From NCBI RefSeq assembly GCF_014356525.2, contig NC_052509.1:28414390-28478389 (forward strand): DNA of 64,000 nucleotides, written 5' to 3'. Positions within the stretch are counted from its first letter, which is position 1; the number at the start of each line of letters is the position of its first letter. The position numbers and the translations under genes were made by a program. Shown one piece after another: positions 1-12,445 of this stretch. The stretch is from Nilaparvata lugens (lineage: Eukaryota; Arthropoda; Insecta; Hemiptera; Delphacidae). The notes beneath the pieces are model-generated. The model did not search any database and was not told the origin of the DNA. It saw only the letters and a list, made by a program, of their open reading frames with translations.

Positions 1-2760
1 TGGATTCAAACCCTGTCACATGACCAGTGGCGTGATCGTCTTTTCAGACTCCCATTGGTCGGCAATCCCTTTTCCCCCAGCCTCCTAACTTTCAGCGACC
101 CGGTGTTGCTTCAAGAAGACCTGGGAGAGAGGCAGTTGTTCGGTGGTTGAGCGTGAGATCGGGTCGTGAATCTCCTCTCCTTACGACGTTACCAATACTA
201 ATTATTATTCTATCTTGTGTTAACATAGAATATTGTAGGTCGAGTTCCAAACAACTCGGAGTTAGAATTCCCCTGTGGGTTTGTCTTCTTGTCAGCTATT
301 TTTCCTAAATTCGTATCACTGGGAGTGAACGAGTTATCCTTGGTTTTGAAACCTGTAAGGGATCTCAAGTTTGTGCTACAAATAGTTGAGTGGGGAAATT
401 TAGCTAGGCTCTTAAGCAGATTATTTTTGAGGGCTTAATTCTCGAGAGTCCTTGAGAGTCTCGACTCTGTCGCTTCACGACGTTTAAGTTTAGTGCGGGA
501 ATTTGTTCGCTATTCTCCGTATTTAGTCCTGCAGTGATTCAGGTAACTGTATGTCAGGACTGGTCACTTGTGTGCATTTCCTCTTCTGTAATAAGGTAAT
601 CTCAGTTTTTAGGATGTATTTTCCTTATTAATTTTCATACTATAGAGTGGCCCTGTATTTTAAATTCGCTTAGCAGTTTCTGACTTGCTGTAATTCCAAG
701 TAGGAAAAGCCCAATCCTTTTCCTAGAGAACTCAGGTGCAGCTTGAGCTCATCCTCATCGAAGTTTCTAGACTGCGACATCCTTTTACTTTCTCTCTCTC
801 AACTTTCCCTGTTCTATAATCCTTCCTGCTCTCAGGTACAGCTTGAGAACGTCCTCGCCGAAGTCCCCAGACTGCGGCATCCTTTCTCTTACTTTCTCTT
901 CACTTTCCCTATTCTAAAATCCTTCCTGCTCTCAGGTACAACTTGAGGACATCCTTGTTGGAGTCACAGACTGCAATGCTTCCTGCTCTCAGGTACAGCT
1001 TGAGAACGTCCTTGTTGAAGTCACAGACTGCAACACTTCCTGCTCTCAGGTACAACTTGAGAACGTCCTTGTCGAAGTTCCCAGACTGCGACGCTTCTTG
1101 CTCTCAGATACATCTTGAGAACGTCCTTGTTGAAGTCACAGACTGCAACGCTTCCTGCTCTCAGGTGCAGCTTGAGAATGTCCTTGTTGAAGTCACAGAC
1201 TGCAATGCTTCCTGCTCTCAGGTGCAGCTTGAGAACGTCCTTGTTGAAGTCACAGACTGCAACGCTTCCTGCTCTCAGGTGCAGCTTCAGAACGTCCTTG
1301 TTGAAGTCACAGACTGCAACGCTTCCTGCTCTCAGGTACAACTTGAGAACGTCCTTGTCAAAGTTCCCAGACTGCGACGCTTCCTGCTCTCAGGTGCAGC
1401 TTGAGAACGTCCTTGTTGAAGTCACAGACTGCAACGTTTCCTGCTCTCAGGTACAACTTGAGAACGTCCTTTTCGAAGTTCCCATACTGCGACGCTTCCT
1501 GCTCTCAGGTACAGCTTGAGAACGTCCTCGCCGAAGTCCCCAGACTGCGGCATCCTCTATCTTTCTTCCTCTTAATTTTTCCTACCCTGTATAGCGCGAG
1601 ATCTCAGTTCCAGACTAGAGATCATTCCCGTCGCGGTCCTCAGACCAGCGAGAGGTATAGGAAACCTTGTGTAGAGCAGGATCTCAGTCACAGATTGGAG
1701 ATCGACCCAGTCGCGGTCCTCAGACCAGCGAGAAGCTTAGGAGAATCCTTGTAAACCTTTCCCCATCCTCTCACAATAGTCGACATACTGACTACTGATT
1801 TAAAAGCGTTTCGGACGATTGAGAGTGATTCCCATACCCTTAAGGGCAGTTACAGATTGGCCCTTAATAACCGGCACGCAGTCATCAGACTAGCGCGGAA
1901 ATCCTGTTTAGCAGTTTCAGAATTGCTGAAAATCCTTTCGCAGCTGCAGGCTCACGATTCAGAAATCCGACACCCGAAACCTCATCCTTTGAGCTTTAGT
2001 TATCATAAAATTGAAATAGATACACTGTCTTTAGCTAGCAGGTTCAGCTTGCTGAGAACTATATCGCGATTCACAGATCGTGAGTTATTGAACAAAACCC
2101 CATTAGTTACAGGAAGGAACAATCCTATTAACGAATCTCCATTCCCCAGGCCCGATAAAATATTCCCCATACCTCAAACTCGGTATACCATATCCTGTTC
2201 CTTATACCACTTACGCCTCTCCAATCATATTAATCTAATACCGGGTGCGCAGGTTCAGTCTGCACACCGACAGCCCGCAGTCTCAAATTGCGAAAACTGT
2301 AACAAAAATTCTATATCATTCCTTGTTAAACCCCATCCCGAGTTCCTCCACTTACAACCTTTATTCCGGGCTTGCAGGTCCAGCTTTGCTCGCCGTCAAC
2401 TCGCAGTTGGTTCAGATTGCATACTACCTTTACAAATATAATTATTTGTGGGGATCTGATATCCGGATCCGTATCCTTGGTTAAGGTTACCTCAATTCTC
2501 CCTAACACCCAACCTGAATTCCAAGAGCCGAGGGCCGAATCGGCCAACAACGGCACAGGTACACACTCTTCCCTTCAAGTTAAATACCTCCCGCCAAAGA
2601 CAGAGGGTAAAGAATCAGGACAGGGGGAGAAGTGTAGGTCCAGTATCTCCACCAGTCAATACGGTCACCGACCCCGACCCATACCCGGCTGTAGCTAGTC
2701 CGCGTCGTAGCAATACTTCGCAATTATTAGGAAACCTAGAGGGTGGAATAGGACATCCTA
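1..2760 (+). repeat. Left copy of ~2.7 kb direct repeat (gypsy LTR/leader)
   Basis: This stretch starts TGGATTCAAACCCTG and runs to GGACATCCTAATA. It matches 8196-10651 nearly base for base, apart from small indels and a ~300-bp segment (about 1714-2013) missing from the right copy. It holds no convincing gene. The open frames in it arise from a stop-free minisatellite. The initial TGG could be a primer-binding site if a short LTR ended just upstream, but I cannot match it to a tRNA. Confidence 0.8.
828..1545 (+). repeat. 57-bp minisatellite in gypsy leader
   Basis: About twelve units of 57 bp follow one another, each containing TGCTCTCAGGTGCAGCTTGA and GAAGTCACAGACTGC. Exact spacing of 57 is visible between units at 1161 and 1218. 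Because 57 is divisible by three and the unit lacks stops, long frames open on both strands. These encode 19-residue repeats and are probably not proteins. A second version of the array lies at 9012-9735. Confidence 0.85.
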
Positions 2761-2846
2761 ATAAAACTGATGTCTCCGAACGTGGGGCTAAGACGTCTGG
2801 TGCCCAAGTAGATCGTGAGCAAAAGTTAAGTAAACCCCAGTGCACG

Positions 2847-4363
2847 ATGTCGGAATGGGGATAGGAGTCTACACTCCAAGAGGACGAGGAGGACCAGGGA
2901 GATCACGAGACAGACACCACGGAGCGAGAAACCGACCCTCGAGTGTCGTGGGTGTACCAGCTGAATAAGGAGGAAGCGGTCGGCTACCTAGAGAGTCTCG
3001 GCCTGTCGGCAGCGGGGACTCTGACGGAGCTGAGGAGGAGGATGGTTGAACACCATCGGTCCTGGACCGCTGCGACCTCTCAGACTCGCCGGGACGATGC
3101 TATCCCAGGCACAAGCCGTGTCTACTCTGAGCCGTCCCTCCACAACAGAGTGAATCGACCAACAGGTATAGAGCCGGCACCACACCGCGCTTCCAGTGGA
3201 GGACGTGGGCTGACTTTGTAGAGGCATTTAAACTCCGATACTATCCCCATACTTATAGTGACGATCTTGAAAGTCAAATCATTGCAAGGAAGCAGAGGGA
3301 GGGCGAACCGGCTGATGAGTATGCCGAAGCCCTACTCACTTTAATGAGGAGATTAGGAAGTTACGACGGGGATAGGATATATCAGAGGGTGTATCAGAAT
3401 TTATTACCCAGATATAAGTTACATGTCCGAAGTGTAGGAGCCCAAAACATAGACCAACTGTTAGATATAACTAGGGAATATGAGGCAATCCGTGCTGAGG
3501 AAAAGCACTCTAGGTTGTCCTCACGGAATACCAAAATCGAGGACAATAAACGGGGAGAAAATTCAGCTAAGGCAACTACTAAGCCATGGAAGACTAAAGT
3601 GATAAAAGAGAGTAGTACTAGTCAGGGTCCTGTGTGCTGGAATTGTAAAAAGACAGGACATTGGAGGTCAACTTGCCCCGAGCTTTCTAAGTGTAAGGAA
3701 TGTGGGAAAAATCATGATCAGTGTAACTGTAAGTCCCAGAGTAAAAGATCATCGGGAAATTCAGTAATTCATTCAACAAAGATTTTAAGCCCCAGAACCG
3801 TGTCAGGAGATACATGGACTTTCATCGATGTGAGTTTGGCAAACCAGAAATTTGTCACTTTGATTGATACAGGATCGGAAAAATCCTACATCAGTACACA
3901 AGTTCTGAGAGCATTAGAACGTGAGGGGTCAGTAAAGAAAGAAAACTGCACACATAAAGCGATACTCGCTGATGGGAAGTCTGCTCTCCTCTCGATAAAA
4001 GTTTTTACCCAATTGAAAATAGAAAATATTTCTGTTTCTTTCCAGGCTGTAGTGATGGAAGGCCTTAAGCCTGACGTATTGTTGGGAGTGTCATTTATGA
4101 TTCAGCATAATTTAACTATCAATATAAGGCATAATAGAGTAGAATGGGAACCAGAGATAGTGGGAGCTATACGTGGTAGTAAGAGTTCAGCGAATACTTC
4201 TAAGGTGTCGACTGTAGCTGCCGTTAGACCAAGTAGGGAGGTCGGAGATAACAGGGTGTACATGTACGTAGGAGTAGAGGGGGTGGACCTGAATGCTGCT
4301 ATAGATACCTTATATCTCAAAAGTCATACGTTTCTAGTGAGATCGCGAAACGTCTTAAAATAG
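2847..4363 (+). pseudogene. gypsy Gag plus first retropepsin, broken
   Basis: Gag would start at the ATG at 2847 but meets an in-frame TAG at once. The 2943-3221 frame encodes a SAP-like helix-turn-helix start seen in many insect gypsy Gags. The frame then shifts, and from about 3197 the retrotransposon gag domain continues (WADFVEAF...YYPHT). Two zinc-knuckle-like clusters follow (CWNCKKTGHWRSTC and a degenerate CKEC...CNC). Next comes an aspartic protease with the DTG active-site triad (LIDTGSEKSYIS) near 3865. The final residues run out of frame at about 4312. Confidence 0.8.
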
Positions 4364-7300
4364 AAGGAGAGACCACTTTACCGGTCACTGTATGTGGCAA
4401 GGAGTATAAGTGGCAAGTGTCAGTTGTCCCAGATATTGAACCTTGTATGATTTTAGGAGTGGAAAATCTGCATAAGATGGGAGCTGTATTAGAAATGCAA
4501 CCCCAGGGAGTCCGATTATGGAGTAAGGAAGGGGAAGGTAGGTTATCAGTTGTCTCTGAGCAGGAGAAATTCGATAATTTTCTGGAAGAAGAAATCCGGA
4601 AATTCTCTTCACTCCCAGGACGGACCCATATCTTGAAACACAAAATAAAACTCCAGGAAGGAGTTGAACCCTTCAGACTTTGTCCCTATCCCAGGAACCC
4701 TATCATGCAAAAAGTGATCGATGAGGAAGTCGATACAATGCTTGAACAGGGAGTCATAGAACCCAGCTGTAGCTCGTGGAGTTCTCCTATCATATTAGTA
4801 AAAAAATCGAATTTGAAAATAAGGTTTTGTATTGATTTTCATAAACTTAATTCTGTGACTCATAGAGATGCTTACCCCCTCCCAAATATGACTGGTATTT
4901 TAGACAGGCTTCGCGATGCTAAGTATATATCTACTATTGATATGAAGAGTGGTTATTGGCAAGTTCTGTTAGATGAGGAGAGTAAAGAATTGACTGCTTT
5001 CATAGTGCCGGGCAGAGGTCTATTTCAATTTAAAGTGATGCCTTTCGGCTTACACTCAGCTGGAGCTACCTTTCAACGTTTGCTAGATCAGGTTATAGGG
5101 CCTTAACTCGAAACGTATGCATTCGCGTACTTAGACGATATGGTAGTATTAGGGGAGACTCTTGAATCCCATAGAGAACATCTCGCAGAGGTTTTCCAGA
5201 GGTTGAGAGACGCAGGTCTAATTATAAATAAAGATAAGTGCAATTTTCTGAAATCTGAGCTGAAATACTTAGGTCATATTGTGACAGAGCAAGGCCTCCG
5301 TACCGACCTGGAAACGATTAGGGCTGTTAGAGATTTCCCTACCCCGCAGCGTGTTAAGTCTCTCAGGAGCTTCCTAGGGTTAGCCTCCTGGTACCGTAGG
5401 TTCGTCCCTAATTTTTCAGAGCTAGCAAATCTGTTACATCGTTTGTTAAAGTTGAAGGTGAATTGGCAGTGGGGAGAAGAGGAGGAAACGGCATTTCAGA
5501 AAATCAAAGATGCTTTAACCTGTGCCCCAGTATCAACCTATCCTCATTTTGAGTTACCCTTTGTGATTCAGACTGATGCCTCCAACGAAGGGTTGGAAGC
5601 TGTCTTGACTCAGGAGATTAATGGTGAGGAGAAAGTTATTGCTTATGCGAGTAGGGGTTTAAGAGATCCCAAAGTCTGATATACCACAACCGAGAAAGAG
5701 TGTCTAGCTGTGATATATGCCCTGAGAAAATTTAAATCATATGTGGAAGGTTACGAAATTACTGTGATTACCGACCATCAGTCCTTGAAGTGGTTGCATG
5801 CCATTCCCCATCCCACTGGTCGTTTAGCACGATGGGTAATGAAAATGCAACAATATAATTTGAAAATAAAATATAGGAAAGGGAAGTTCAACATAGTTCC
5901 AGATGTACTCTCACGCACCCCCTGTAAGGAGGAGCTTACTTTGTGAGAAACGAACTCCGAGGGTGGGGTGGCCCCTATCGCTATCGGTCGAGAGAACGAC
6001 AATAGCTGGGTAAAGAAAATTAAATCATTACTGATTGCAGACCCCGAGAAATTCCCCAACTATACAGTTAGAGATGGGTTGTTGTATAGACACATTTGGC
6101 CTAGGAGGCAGCTCCAGGAAGAGCAGAGTGCTGAGGGGTGGAAGCTTTGTGTCTCAGTGAGCTGTCGCTCTGAAGTTTTACAACAAAATCATAATGCTCC
6201 AACCGCGGGTCACTTTGGCATATATCGTACATATGACAAGATAGCGCCCCTATATTATTGGCCTGGATTGTTTAATGATGTTGCCACCTATGTTTGGAGG
6301 TGTGATGACTGCATTAAAATTAAGATAGAACAGAGGACCCCATATGGTCGCATGAAAAATCCCCATAAATTGTTTCACCCTTGGGAGACTGTCAGTACTG
6401 ACTTAGTGGGCCCATTACCCCGTTCCAAGTTAGGACACCATTACATAGTCGTGTTCCAAGATCAGTTCACTAAGTGGACAGAAGTGGCCGCCCTATCTAA
6501 GGCAGATAGCGCAGGAGTCATGAAAGCTTTCTGTGAACTGATTGTCACACAGTATGGAGCACCTAGGATGCTCATTTGTGACAATGGAACCCAATACACT
6601 AGCAAGTATTTTCGCTCGTATTGTGAGGATAATGGCGTGAATGTGTTTTTTACCCCCCCCCCCCATATTCTCCTAGTTGTAATCCTACTGAAAGAGTAAA
6701 CCGTGTACTCAAAACTATGATACAAATCTTTGTAGGAGAGAACCACTCGGATTGGGACCGATATTAAGAGAATTTTGTTTTGCGATGAATACAACTATTC
6801 ATCAAGGCACCCAATATACTCCAGCTTATCTCAACTTCGGTAGGGAATTGAGGGCTCCAGGTGAGTCCGCATTCGAGTCTCAAGACGATCCACGTACGCA
6901 GGGTTTTGAAAGTAGTCAGGCCACGCTACAGAAAAATATTAAGGTATTAATTCAAACCAGGAAAATTGTAGTGGATAATTTGGATAAAGCATATAGGGAT
7001 GCTAGCCGTTATTATAATCTTCGGAGGCGAGATGTTAAGTTATCCCCAGGTCAGTTGATATATAAGAGAGAACATTATTTATCTTCGGGAGTTGACCAGT
7101 TTGCCGCGAAACTCGCCCCAAAGTTCTCAGGCCCCTGGGAGGTAGTTGAGATATTGAGTCCTACAGTAGTGAAGGTTAAAGTAGCAGAGAATAAATTAGT
7201 GACTGTTCATGTGAAAGACATTAAGTTGTTGCCCCCATGTGTAGAGGAAGAGGAGGAGGAATCTAGCTCAGAAGAACAGGCAAATGCAAATTGTGTAGGT

Positions 7301-7372
7301 GGAGTGAAGTGCGGGTTGCCTTTACTAGCCTTAGACGGCGCAAGGTGCGGGGGAAGCACTTTATTCAACTAG
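4312..7372 (+). pseudogene. gypsy Pol: protease remnant, RT, RNase H, integrase
   Basis: From 4417 to 6699 all blocks share one frame, interrupted by stops at 5104-5106 (just before the YLDD catalytic box), 5677-5679 (inside RNase H) and 5944-5946. RT fingers and palm lie at 4640-5300, RNase H at 5400-5930. The integrase HHCC zinc-binding region is at about 6180-6330. The first two catalytic Asp residues are in STDLVGPL and LICDNGTQY. A frameshift falls in the C-run near 6651-6662 and another before 6752. The C-terminal integrase domain runs to 7372 and ends in an acidic EEEEEE tail. No chromodomain is evident. Confidence 0.85.
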
Positions 7373-8195
7373 TTATTACGTTTCCCGTTAGATGCCGTGA
7401 CAGGGTTGATTCACTGGTTTCTTGCTCCTTCTCTTGTTGTTGCATCGCATAAGATGTTCGAACCTTTTCTTTCAGGATATTTTTGTTATCTGTTTATTGT
7501 AGGGTTGCTTTTATCGCGTTCCCGATAATGATAATCTTGTCTTTCTACACTGTCGTTACCTGAATATTTTTGTATAAGCCCATCTAGTTGTCTTTCTATT
7601 GCTTCAGTAGTGCTTCGATCCTCTTAGCAGTATGGCGCCTCATCTTGGTCTACTTGATCGCTTTTTATCCATCGCTGAAATGCGTTTCCGTAATGTGAAA
7701 AGTAGGGAGGATGGTGTGGTTGTAGCCGGTATTCCCGACGTCGCCTTGTACATTCAACGCCAATCCCCCCCCCCTCCTTAGTAGGAGTGGGGGGGGTCAC
7801 AAAGTGAATTTTTGTGACGGATAGAGAGCCATCGTCCAGCGTAAAATTAGCGAAATTATTCTATTTTAGAATAGGAATAGGATCGACTGCCAGATATATT
7901 TTGTTGGATTTGTAGTTGTGTATATGCATTATCACCATCGCCGTCAACCCCTTTAAATCAGCAGCAACAGGTTCATAATAACCAGAAATTTCCAGATTTT
8001 GTTTACCACTCTGAGCGTCCTCGTATTTTATATTGCATTAGCAGCATCTGTATCATCAAAACGATAAGCGGCTACCGAGTCTGGTAGCTATCACTCTTCA
8101 TGAAATTTCTGGAATAGAAATATTGTTCCGGCCTGAATTAGTGTAGCAATTAGTATCATTGTCATCATTAGCTGCGCCCTTAGCATCAGCACTAG
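7373..8195 (+). other. 3' noncoding region with purine tract and possible LTR start
   Basis: No gene is visible. A purine-rich stretch with a G-run (about 7780-7797, GTAGGAGTGGGGGGGG) sits where a polypurine tract should precede a 3' LTR. An LTR could begin at TGAATTTTTG near 7805. If the LTR is short it could end at CAGCA (8191), five bases before the direct repeat resumes at 8196. These boundaries are guesses, because the matching left copy lies outside the window. Confidence 0.4.
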
Positions 8196-10651
8196 TGGAT
8201 TCAAACCCTGTCACATGACCAGTGGCGTGATCGTCTTTTCAGACTCCCATTGGTCGGCAATCCCTTTTCCCCCGGCCTCCTAACTTTCAGCAACCCGGTG
8301 TTGCTTCAAGAAGACATGGGAGAGAGGCAGTTGTTCGGTGGTTGAGCGTGAGATCGGGTCGTGAATCTCCTCTCCTTACGACGTTACCAATACTAATTAT
8401 TATTCTATCTTGTGTTAACATAGAATATTGTAGGTCGAGTTCCAAACAACTCGGAGTTAGAATTCCCCTGTGGGTTTGTCTTCTTGTCAGCTATTTTTCC
8501 TAAATTTGTATCACTGGGAGTGAACGAGTTATCCTTGGTTTTGAAACCTGTAAGGGATTTCAAGTTTGTGCTACAAATAGTTGAGTGGGGAAATTTAGCT
8601 AGGCTCTTAAGCAGATTATTTTTGAGGGCTTAATTCTTAAGTCTCGACTCTGTCGCTTCACGACGTTTAAGTTTAGTGCGGGAATTTGTTCGCTATTCTC
8701 CGTATTTAGTCCTGCAGTGATTCAGGTAACTGTATGTCAGGACTGGTCACTTGTGTGCATTTCCTCTTCTGTAATAAGGTAATCTCAGTTTTTAGGGATG
8801 TATTTTCCTTATTAATTTTCATACTATAGAGTGGCCCTGTATTTTAAATTCGCTTAGCAGTTTCTGACTTGCTGTAATTCCAAGTAGGAAAAGCCCAATC
8901 CTTTTCCTAGAGAACTCAGGTGCAGCTTGAGCTCATCCTCGTCGAAGTTTCTAGACTGCGACATCCTTTTACTTTCTCTCTCTCAACTTTCCCTGTTCTA
9001 TAATCCTTCCTGCTCTCAGGTACAGCTTGAGAACGTCCTCACCGAAGTCCCCAGACTGCGGCATCCTTTCTCTTACTTTCTCTTCACTTTCCCTATTCTA
9101 AAATCCTTCCTGCTCTCAGGTACAACTTGAGGACATCCTTGTTGAAGTCACAGACTGCAATGCTTCCTGCTCTCAGGTACAGCTTGAGAACGTCCTTGTT
9201 GAAGTCACAGACTGCAACGCTTCCTGCTCTCAGGTACAACTTGAGAACGTCCTTGTCGAAGTTCCCAGACTGCGACGCTTCTTGCTCTCAGGTACAGCTT
9301 GAGAACGTCCTTGTTGAAGTCACAGACTGCAACGCTTCCTGCTCTCAGGTGCAGCTTGAGAATGTCCTTGTTGAAGTAACAGACTGCAATGCTTCCTGCT
9401 CTCAGGTGCAGCTTGAGAACGTCCTTGTTGAAGTCACAGACTGCGACGCTTCCTGCTCTCAGGTGCAGCTTGAGAACGTCCTTGTTGGAGTCACAGACTG
9501 CAACGCTTCCTGCTCTCAGGTACAACTTGAGAATGTCCTTGTCAAAGTTCCCAGACTGCGACGCTTCCTGCTCTCAGGTGCAGCTTGAGAACGTCCTTGT
9601 TGAAGTCACAGACTGCAACGTTTCCTGCTCTCAGGTACAACTTGAGAACGTCCTTGTCAAAGTTCCCAGACTGCGACGCTTCCTGCTCTCAGGTACAGCT
9701 TGAGAACGTCCTCGCCGAAGTCCCCAGACTGCGGCATCCTCTATCTTTCTTCCTCTTAATTTTTCCTACCCTGTATAGCGCGAGATCTCAGTTCCAGACT
9801 AGAGATCGTTCCCATTGCGGTCCTCAGACCAGCGAGAGGTGTAGGAAACCTTGTGTAGAGCAGGATCTCAGTCACAGATTGGAGATCGACCCAGTCGCGG
9901 AAATAGATACACTGTCTTTAGCTAGCGTGTTCAGCTTGCTGAGAACTATATCGTGATTCACAGATCGTGAGTTATTGAACAAAACCCAATTAGTTACCGG
10001 AAGGAACAATCCTATTAACGAATCTCCATTCCCCAGGCCCAATAAAATATTCCCCATACCTCAAACTCGGTATACCATATCCTGTTCCTTATACCACTCA
10101 CGCCTCTCCAATCATATTAATCTAATACCGGGTGCGCAGGTTCAGTCTGCACACTGACAGCCCGCAGTCTCAAATTGCGAAAACCGTAACAAAAATTCTA
10201 TATCATTCCTTATTAAACCCCATCCCGAGTTCCTCCACTTACAACCTTTATTCCAGGCTTGCAGGTCCAGCTTTGTTCGCCGTCAACTCGCAGTTGGTTC
10301 AGATTGCGTACTACCTTTACAAATATAATTATTTGTGGGGATCTGATATCCGGATCTGTATCCTTGGTTAAGGTTACCTGAATTCTCCCTAACACCCAAC
10401 CTGAATTCCAAGAGCCGAGGGCCGAATCGGCCAACAACGGCACGGGCACACACTCTTCCCTTCAAGTTAAATACCTCCCGCCAAAGACAGAGGGTAAAGA
10501 ATCAGGACAGGGGGAGAAGTGTAGGTCCAGTATCTCCACCAGTCAATACGGTCACCAACCCCGACCCATACCCGGCTGTAGCTAGTCCGCGTCGTAGCAA
10601 TACTTCGCAATTATTAGGAAACCTAGAGGGTGGAATAGGACATCCTAATAA
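8196..10651 (+). repeat. Right copy of gypsy direct repeat, truncated
   Basis: This matches window position 1 onward at an initial offset of 8195 and stops abruptly at ...CATCCTAATA (10651), where minus-strand BEL/Pao gag begins. Relative to the left copy it lacks about 300 bp near 9900 and a few short segments. The two copies differ by scattered substitutions, so they have had some time to diverge. Confidence 0.85.
9012..9735 (+). repeat. 57-bp minisatellite, second array
   Basis: This is the counterpart of the array at 828-1545, with the same 57-bp unit and about the same number of copies. Unit-level substitutions differ between the arrays. Long stop-free frames on both strands here are repeat artefacts. 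Confidence 0.85.
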
Positions 10652-11885
10652 CACCTTCCTTGGAACTTGATCTGGAAAAGTGCAATAAAGAATGATGAGA
10701 TTCTCGACATTGAGCACACTGAGTTTTACTACGACAATCTCTACTCAAATGATCCACATCAAGACAACGAAAACAACAAAACTTTCCTTTAATCAAACAA
10801 TAACGATCCCAAGGAGTCATTTTCAAGAAACTTGCACAATCTACTAACCGATGACCCGGTTTTGAGCACTTCAAACAATTGGGCTTTTCACTAGATGCAT
10901 CGTTAGATGAATCATTAGATTGAACCACAAACACCTTTGATTTATTATCCTTTTTGTGCCTCATATTAAACGATTCAGTCTGTTTCTCATCAGAAGGAAG
11001 AGTCTCAATTTGCTTTTCAATGAATTTGACATAATCAGTATAAGTTGGCATAGCCTTGTCACAGACAGCCGATTCAAAATTTCTACGAGAACTTGGATCC
11101 AACAATCTCAAGCCATGATAGAGGAATATCGAGTCTGACAAATCAGTGAGTCGCAATCTCTTCACTGCATTGATTGAACTGCAAAACCCATCCAAAATCG
11201 CAATACAACCTGCTTTTGATTCTGATTTTATTGGACGAAATTCAAAAATTTGTTTGAAATAGGCATCGACTTGCACCCGTGGATCGTTATAGCGGGTCAA
11301 TAATGCCTGCCAAATTATTTGATAATTATTAGCCAATGGTGGCAAATGACAACAAATATTTGCTGCTTGTCCAGTAAGTCTACTTACAAGATATTGGACC
11401 TTCTGCTGATCGTTCAAACTCTTGTTGTCATGTACCAATGCCTTAAATAGTTCATAAAACACCGACCATTGAGTCTGGTTCCCATCAAATTTCGGAAGGT
11501 CGATTTTGGGCAGTACCGACTTGGACACGACCGGCTGTGCACTAGCTGCTGAAGCTGCCGAAGATTGAGCAATAGCATCAGTTGCCTCTCTCTGTTTGAG
11601 AGTGTTAGCCGCTACTTCAATATACTGAAACAGATCTAGATGTGAGTCGTTGAATGCTACAACATGGTCTTTATTCAACTCAAGTTCCAACTCATTAACC
11701 ACTAATTCAGTCTTTTCATAATCCGAAATGGTCTGAGACACCCAAGGATACAAGATTAAAAATTGCTCAGCAACCTTTGGATCAGAGACATTTTTAGACA
11801 GTTCATAAATTCTTTGCAATCTGGCATACAATTGTTCCAGTTTAGCGCGATGAACCCTGATTTGTTTCTGTAATTTTTCCTCCAT
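10652..11885 (-). pseudogene. BEL/Pao-type Gag, C-terminally truncated
   Basis: The frame starts at the ATG at 11883-11885 (MEEKLQKQIRVHRAKLEQLY), a start typical of BEL/Pao Gag of the DUF1759 type. The central LPKIDLPKFDG and W..F...F region is the conserved core. Two cysteine/histidine clusters follow, CLKCSKPGHRLVDC and CFRCLDVDHLSRDC. The frame is uninterrupted up to the join with gypsy sequence near 10651, after which its last ten codons are foreign. The protease and polymerase that should follow are absent, so this is the 5' fragment of a BEL/Pao element. Confidence 0.85.
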
Positions 11886-12423
11886 CTTGAACTCATACAC
11901 AAAACAATTCAGCCCCGACAATACAAAACAACAGACAATAAAACAAGAATGAGTTCAAAACTAAATGGAAGGAAGAATCACGACTAGTAAGTTATCAAAG
12001 TTAAACTTTGATTATCAATTCACAAGATAAGTTACTGCTGAAGACAAAACTATATGATTAGATAATGTTCTTCCAACAACTCACAAACAAACAATAACTT
12101 GTTGAATTGAACTAACAAAATCATGCTGTGATTAACCTTCACTAACATGTATAACAAAATGGACAATACAAAATCCAACAAACAAACAAATTCCCGAAAA
12201 AGAGCACAATGAGCCTAGTTTCAGGAAAATTACAATTTTAACTGAAATAAATTTAATTTCAGACAAATACAAATTGACAAGAAACCTTGCTCTTAGAACA
12301 AGGCTACAACAAACTAAGTTGAGCATGGATCAGACCATTCTCAACATGCCAACACTGGACAAATACAAAACTGCCTAAATCCAATGTGTGTGAATTAATC
12401 AACAAATTACAAATTTAAATTCA

Positions 12424-12445
12424 TCACGGTTCGGAGGCCCAAAAA
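12424..12445 (-). other. Probable BEL/Pao primer-binding site
   Basis: Read on the minus strand, the sequence just inside the candidate LTR is TTTTTGGGCCTCCGAACCGT. The TGG start followed by CGAACC resembles a primer-binding site complementary to a tRNA 3' end. I cannot name the tRNA. The site lies about 540 bp upstream of the Gag start, in a plausible leader. Confidence 0.35.

Larger units (their letters stand above)
1..10651 (+). mobile_element. Ty3/gypsy-like LTR retrotransposon with large direct repeats
   Basis: The order gag zinc knuckle, aspartic protease, reverse transcriptase, RNase H, integrase on one strand from about 2847 to 7372 identifies a Ty3/gypsy element. Window bases 1-2760 recur at 8196-10651 in the same orientation. 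Two readings fit. Either the element has LTRs longer than 2.7 kb and the 3' copy is cut at 10651, or two elements lie in tandem sharing a short LTR (about 7805-8191) and the second is truncated in its leader. The window edge hides the true left end. The coding region has at least three in-frame stops and several frameshifts, so this copy is not autonomous. Confidence 0.85.

Noticed and set aside
828..1545. CRISPR-like direct repeat array
   Set aside because: Units are contiguous and near identical with no unique spacers, and the context is a eukaryotic retroelement.
943..1754. Repetitive proteins SCSQVQLENVLVEV (plus) and AVCDFNKDVLKL (minus)
   Set aside because: 57-bp minisatellite is a multiple of three without stops, so all such frames are by-products of the repeat.
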